From: a virus
Reading direction: 5' to 3' (one strand)
IMG/VR virus record: IMGVR_UViG_3300003781_000003
Span: 1 to 52,441 of that record
DNA: 52,441 nucleotides
In this document: positions 52,301 through 52,441 of the stretch, one piece after another
Layout: each line of letters starts with the position of its first letter
Numbering within the stretch: the stretch's first letter is position 1
Position numbers and translations under genes: made by a program
The notes under the pieces: generated by a model
What the model was told of the DNA's origin: nothing
Seen by the model: only the letters and a program-made list of their open reading frames with translations
Database searches by the model: none

Positions 52301-52441
52301 ATGAGATTTGAAGAAGCATATAAATTGATGCGACGAGGCGAAAAAATTAAATTGCCTGAATGGGGCGGATATTGGTACTGGGATTTCCACCGACAAACAA
52401 TCATGATTCAATTACGACAAGGAGGAGTTCTCGATATTAGA
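52301..52441 (+). CDS. DUF2829/Tad2-like protein (partial, runs off the window)
   Basis: First 47 residues only. MRFEEAYKLMRRGEKIKLPE then WGGYWYWDF and VLDIR fits the start of DUF2829 proteins, a family that includes the Thoeris inhibitor Tad2, which sequesters the cyclic-ADP-ribose signal. Not all DUF2829 proteins are inhibitors, and the C-terminal part is missing. Leader AAGAAAGAGGTT matches the candidate sRNA. Own class A promoter. Confidence 0.6.
   Translation, partial: MRFEEAYKLMRRGEKIKLPEWGGYWYWDFHRQTIMIQLRQGGVLDIR

Overview
This window is a block of a low-GC (about one third G+C by eye), densely packed double-stranded DNA tailed phage that infects a Bacillota host. Genes are small, tightly spaced, almost all on the + strand and preceded by strong AGGAGG-type ribosome sites; the content is viral replication and nucleotide metabolism. 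No integrase, structural, packaging or lysis gene is in view. The run of DnaB-type helicase, primase, RecJ-type DHH exonuclease, DnaE-type polymerase and a coiled-coil/3D-domain protein resembles the yorI-yorM block of Bacillus phage SPbeta, so a large SPbeta-related phage is the best guess; exact host and name are not decidable from the sequence alone.

Layout. 1-889: gene-free, AT-rich, with structured transcripts and TATA-rich iterations (possible control region or origin). 0.9-9.8 kb: helicase-like ATPase, one minus-strand gene, ATP-dependent DNA ligase, a coiled-coil/3D protein apparently split by a -1 frameshift site, a sigma-region-4-like protein, small ORFs, an HNH nuclease, thymidylate synthase and DHFR. 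9.9-14.3 kb: ssDNA-binding protein, Sak4/RecA-like ATPase and an SPFH (prohibitin-like) protein. 14.4-20.8 kb: three secreted proteins, many tiny membrane or zinc-ribbon proteins and a SemiSWEET-like transporter. 20.8-23.3 kb: Prs-like plus NadV-like NAD-salvage pair. 23.4-25.7 kb: small ORFs, a SprT-like protein and a likely replication accessory gene. 25.6-38.1 kb: the replisome (helicase, Rha-nuclease fusion, primase, RecJ-like exonuclease, ABC-ATPase/GNAT fusion, DNA polymerase). 38.2-42.8 kb: polynucleotide kinase, paralogous small proteins, Nudix, homing HNH, guanylate kinase, DUF1064 nuclease. 42.9-46.6 kb: nrdI-nrdE-nrdF-thioredoxin. 46.7-52.4 kb: small ORFs, lipoprotein, RNA ligase, metallophosphoesterase and, cut by the window edge, a DUF2829/Tad2-like protein.

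Regulation is unusually legible. I count 29 copies of a + strand promoter with an invariant 16-bp spacer and the extended signature CTTACA-N12-TCAA-TACAAT (or TATAAT)-N6-GTAA (class A), about a dozen host-like promoters, usually with extended TGn -10 elements (class B), and about 27 intrinsic terminators. Superimposed are 12 copies of an 18-bp palindrome, TTGAATATTAATATTCAA, in just three settings: 39 or 49 bp (start to start) upstream of a class A -35, 0-7 bp upstream of a class B -35, or 0-6 bp upstream of a Shine-Dalgarno sequence. This looks like an undescribed phage regulon, comparable in concept to the SPBRE operators of SPbeta.

Other points of interest are a complete absence of GATC as far as I can read, a classical A_AAA_AAG slippery site, a 63-bp nested inverted repeat before the RNA ligase, small-RNA candidates, two genes each with an in-frame internal ribosome site at residue 74, and two potential counters to NAD-consuming immunity (the Prs/NadV pair and the Tad2-like protein).
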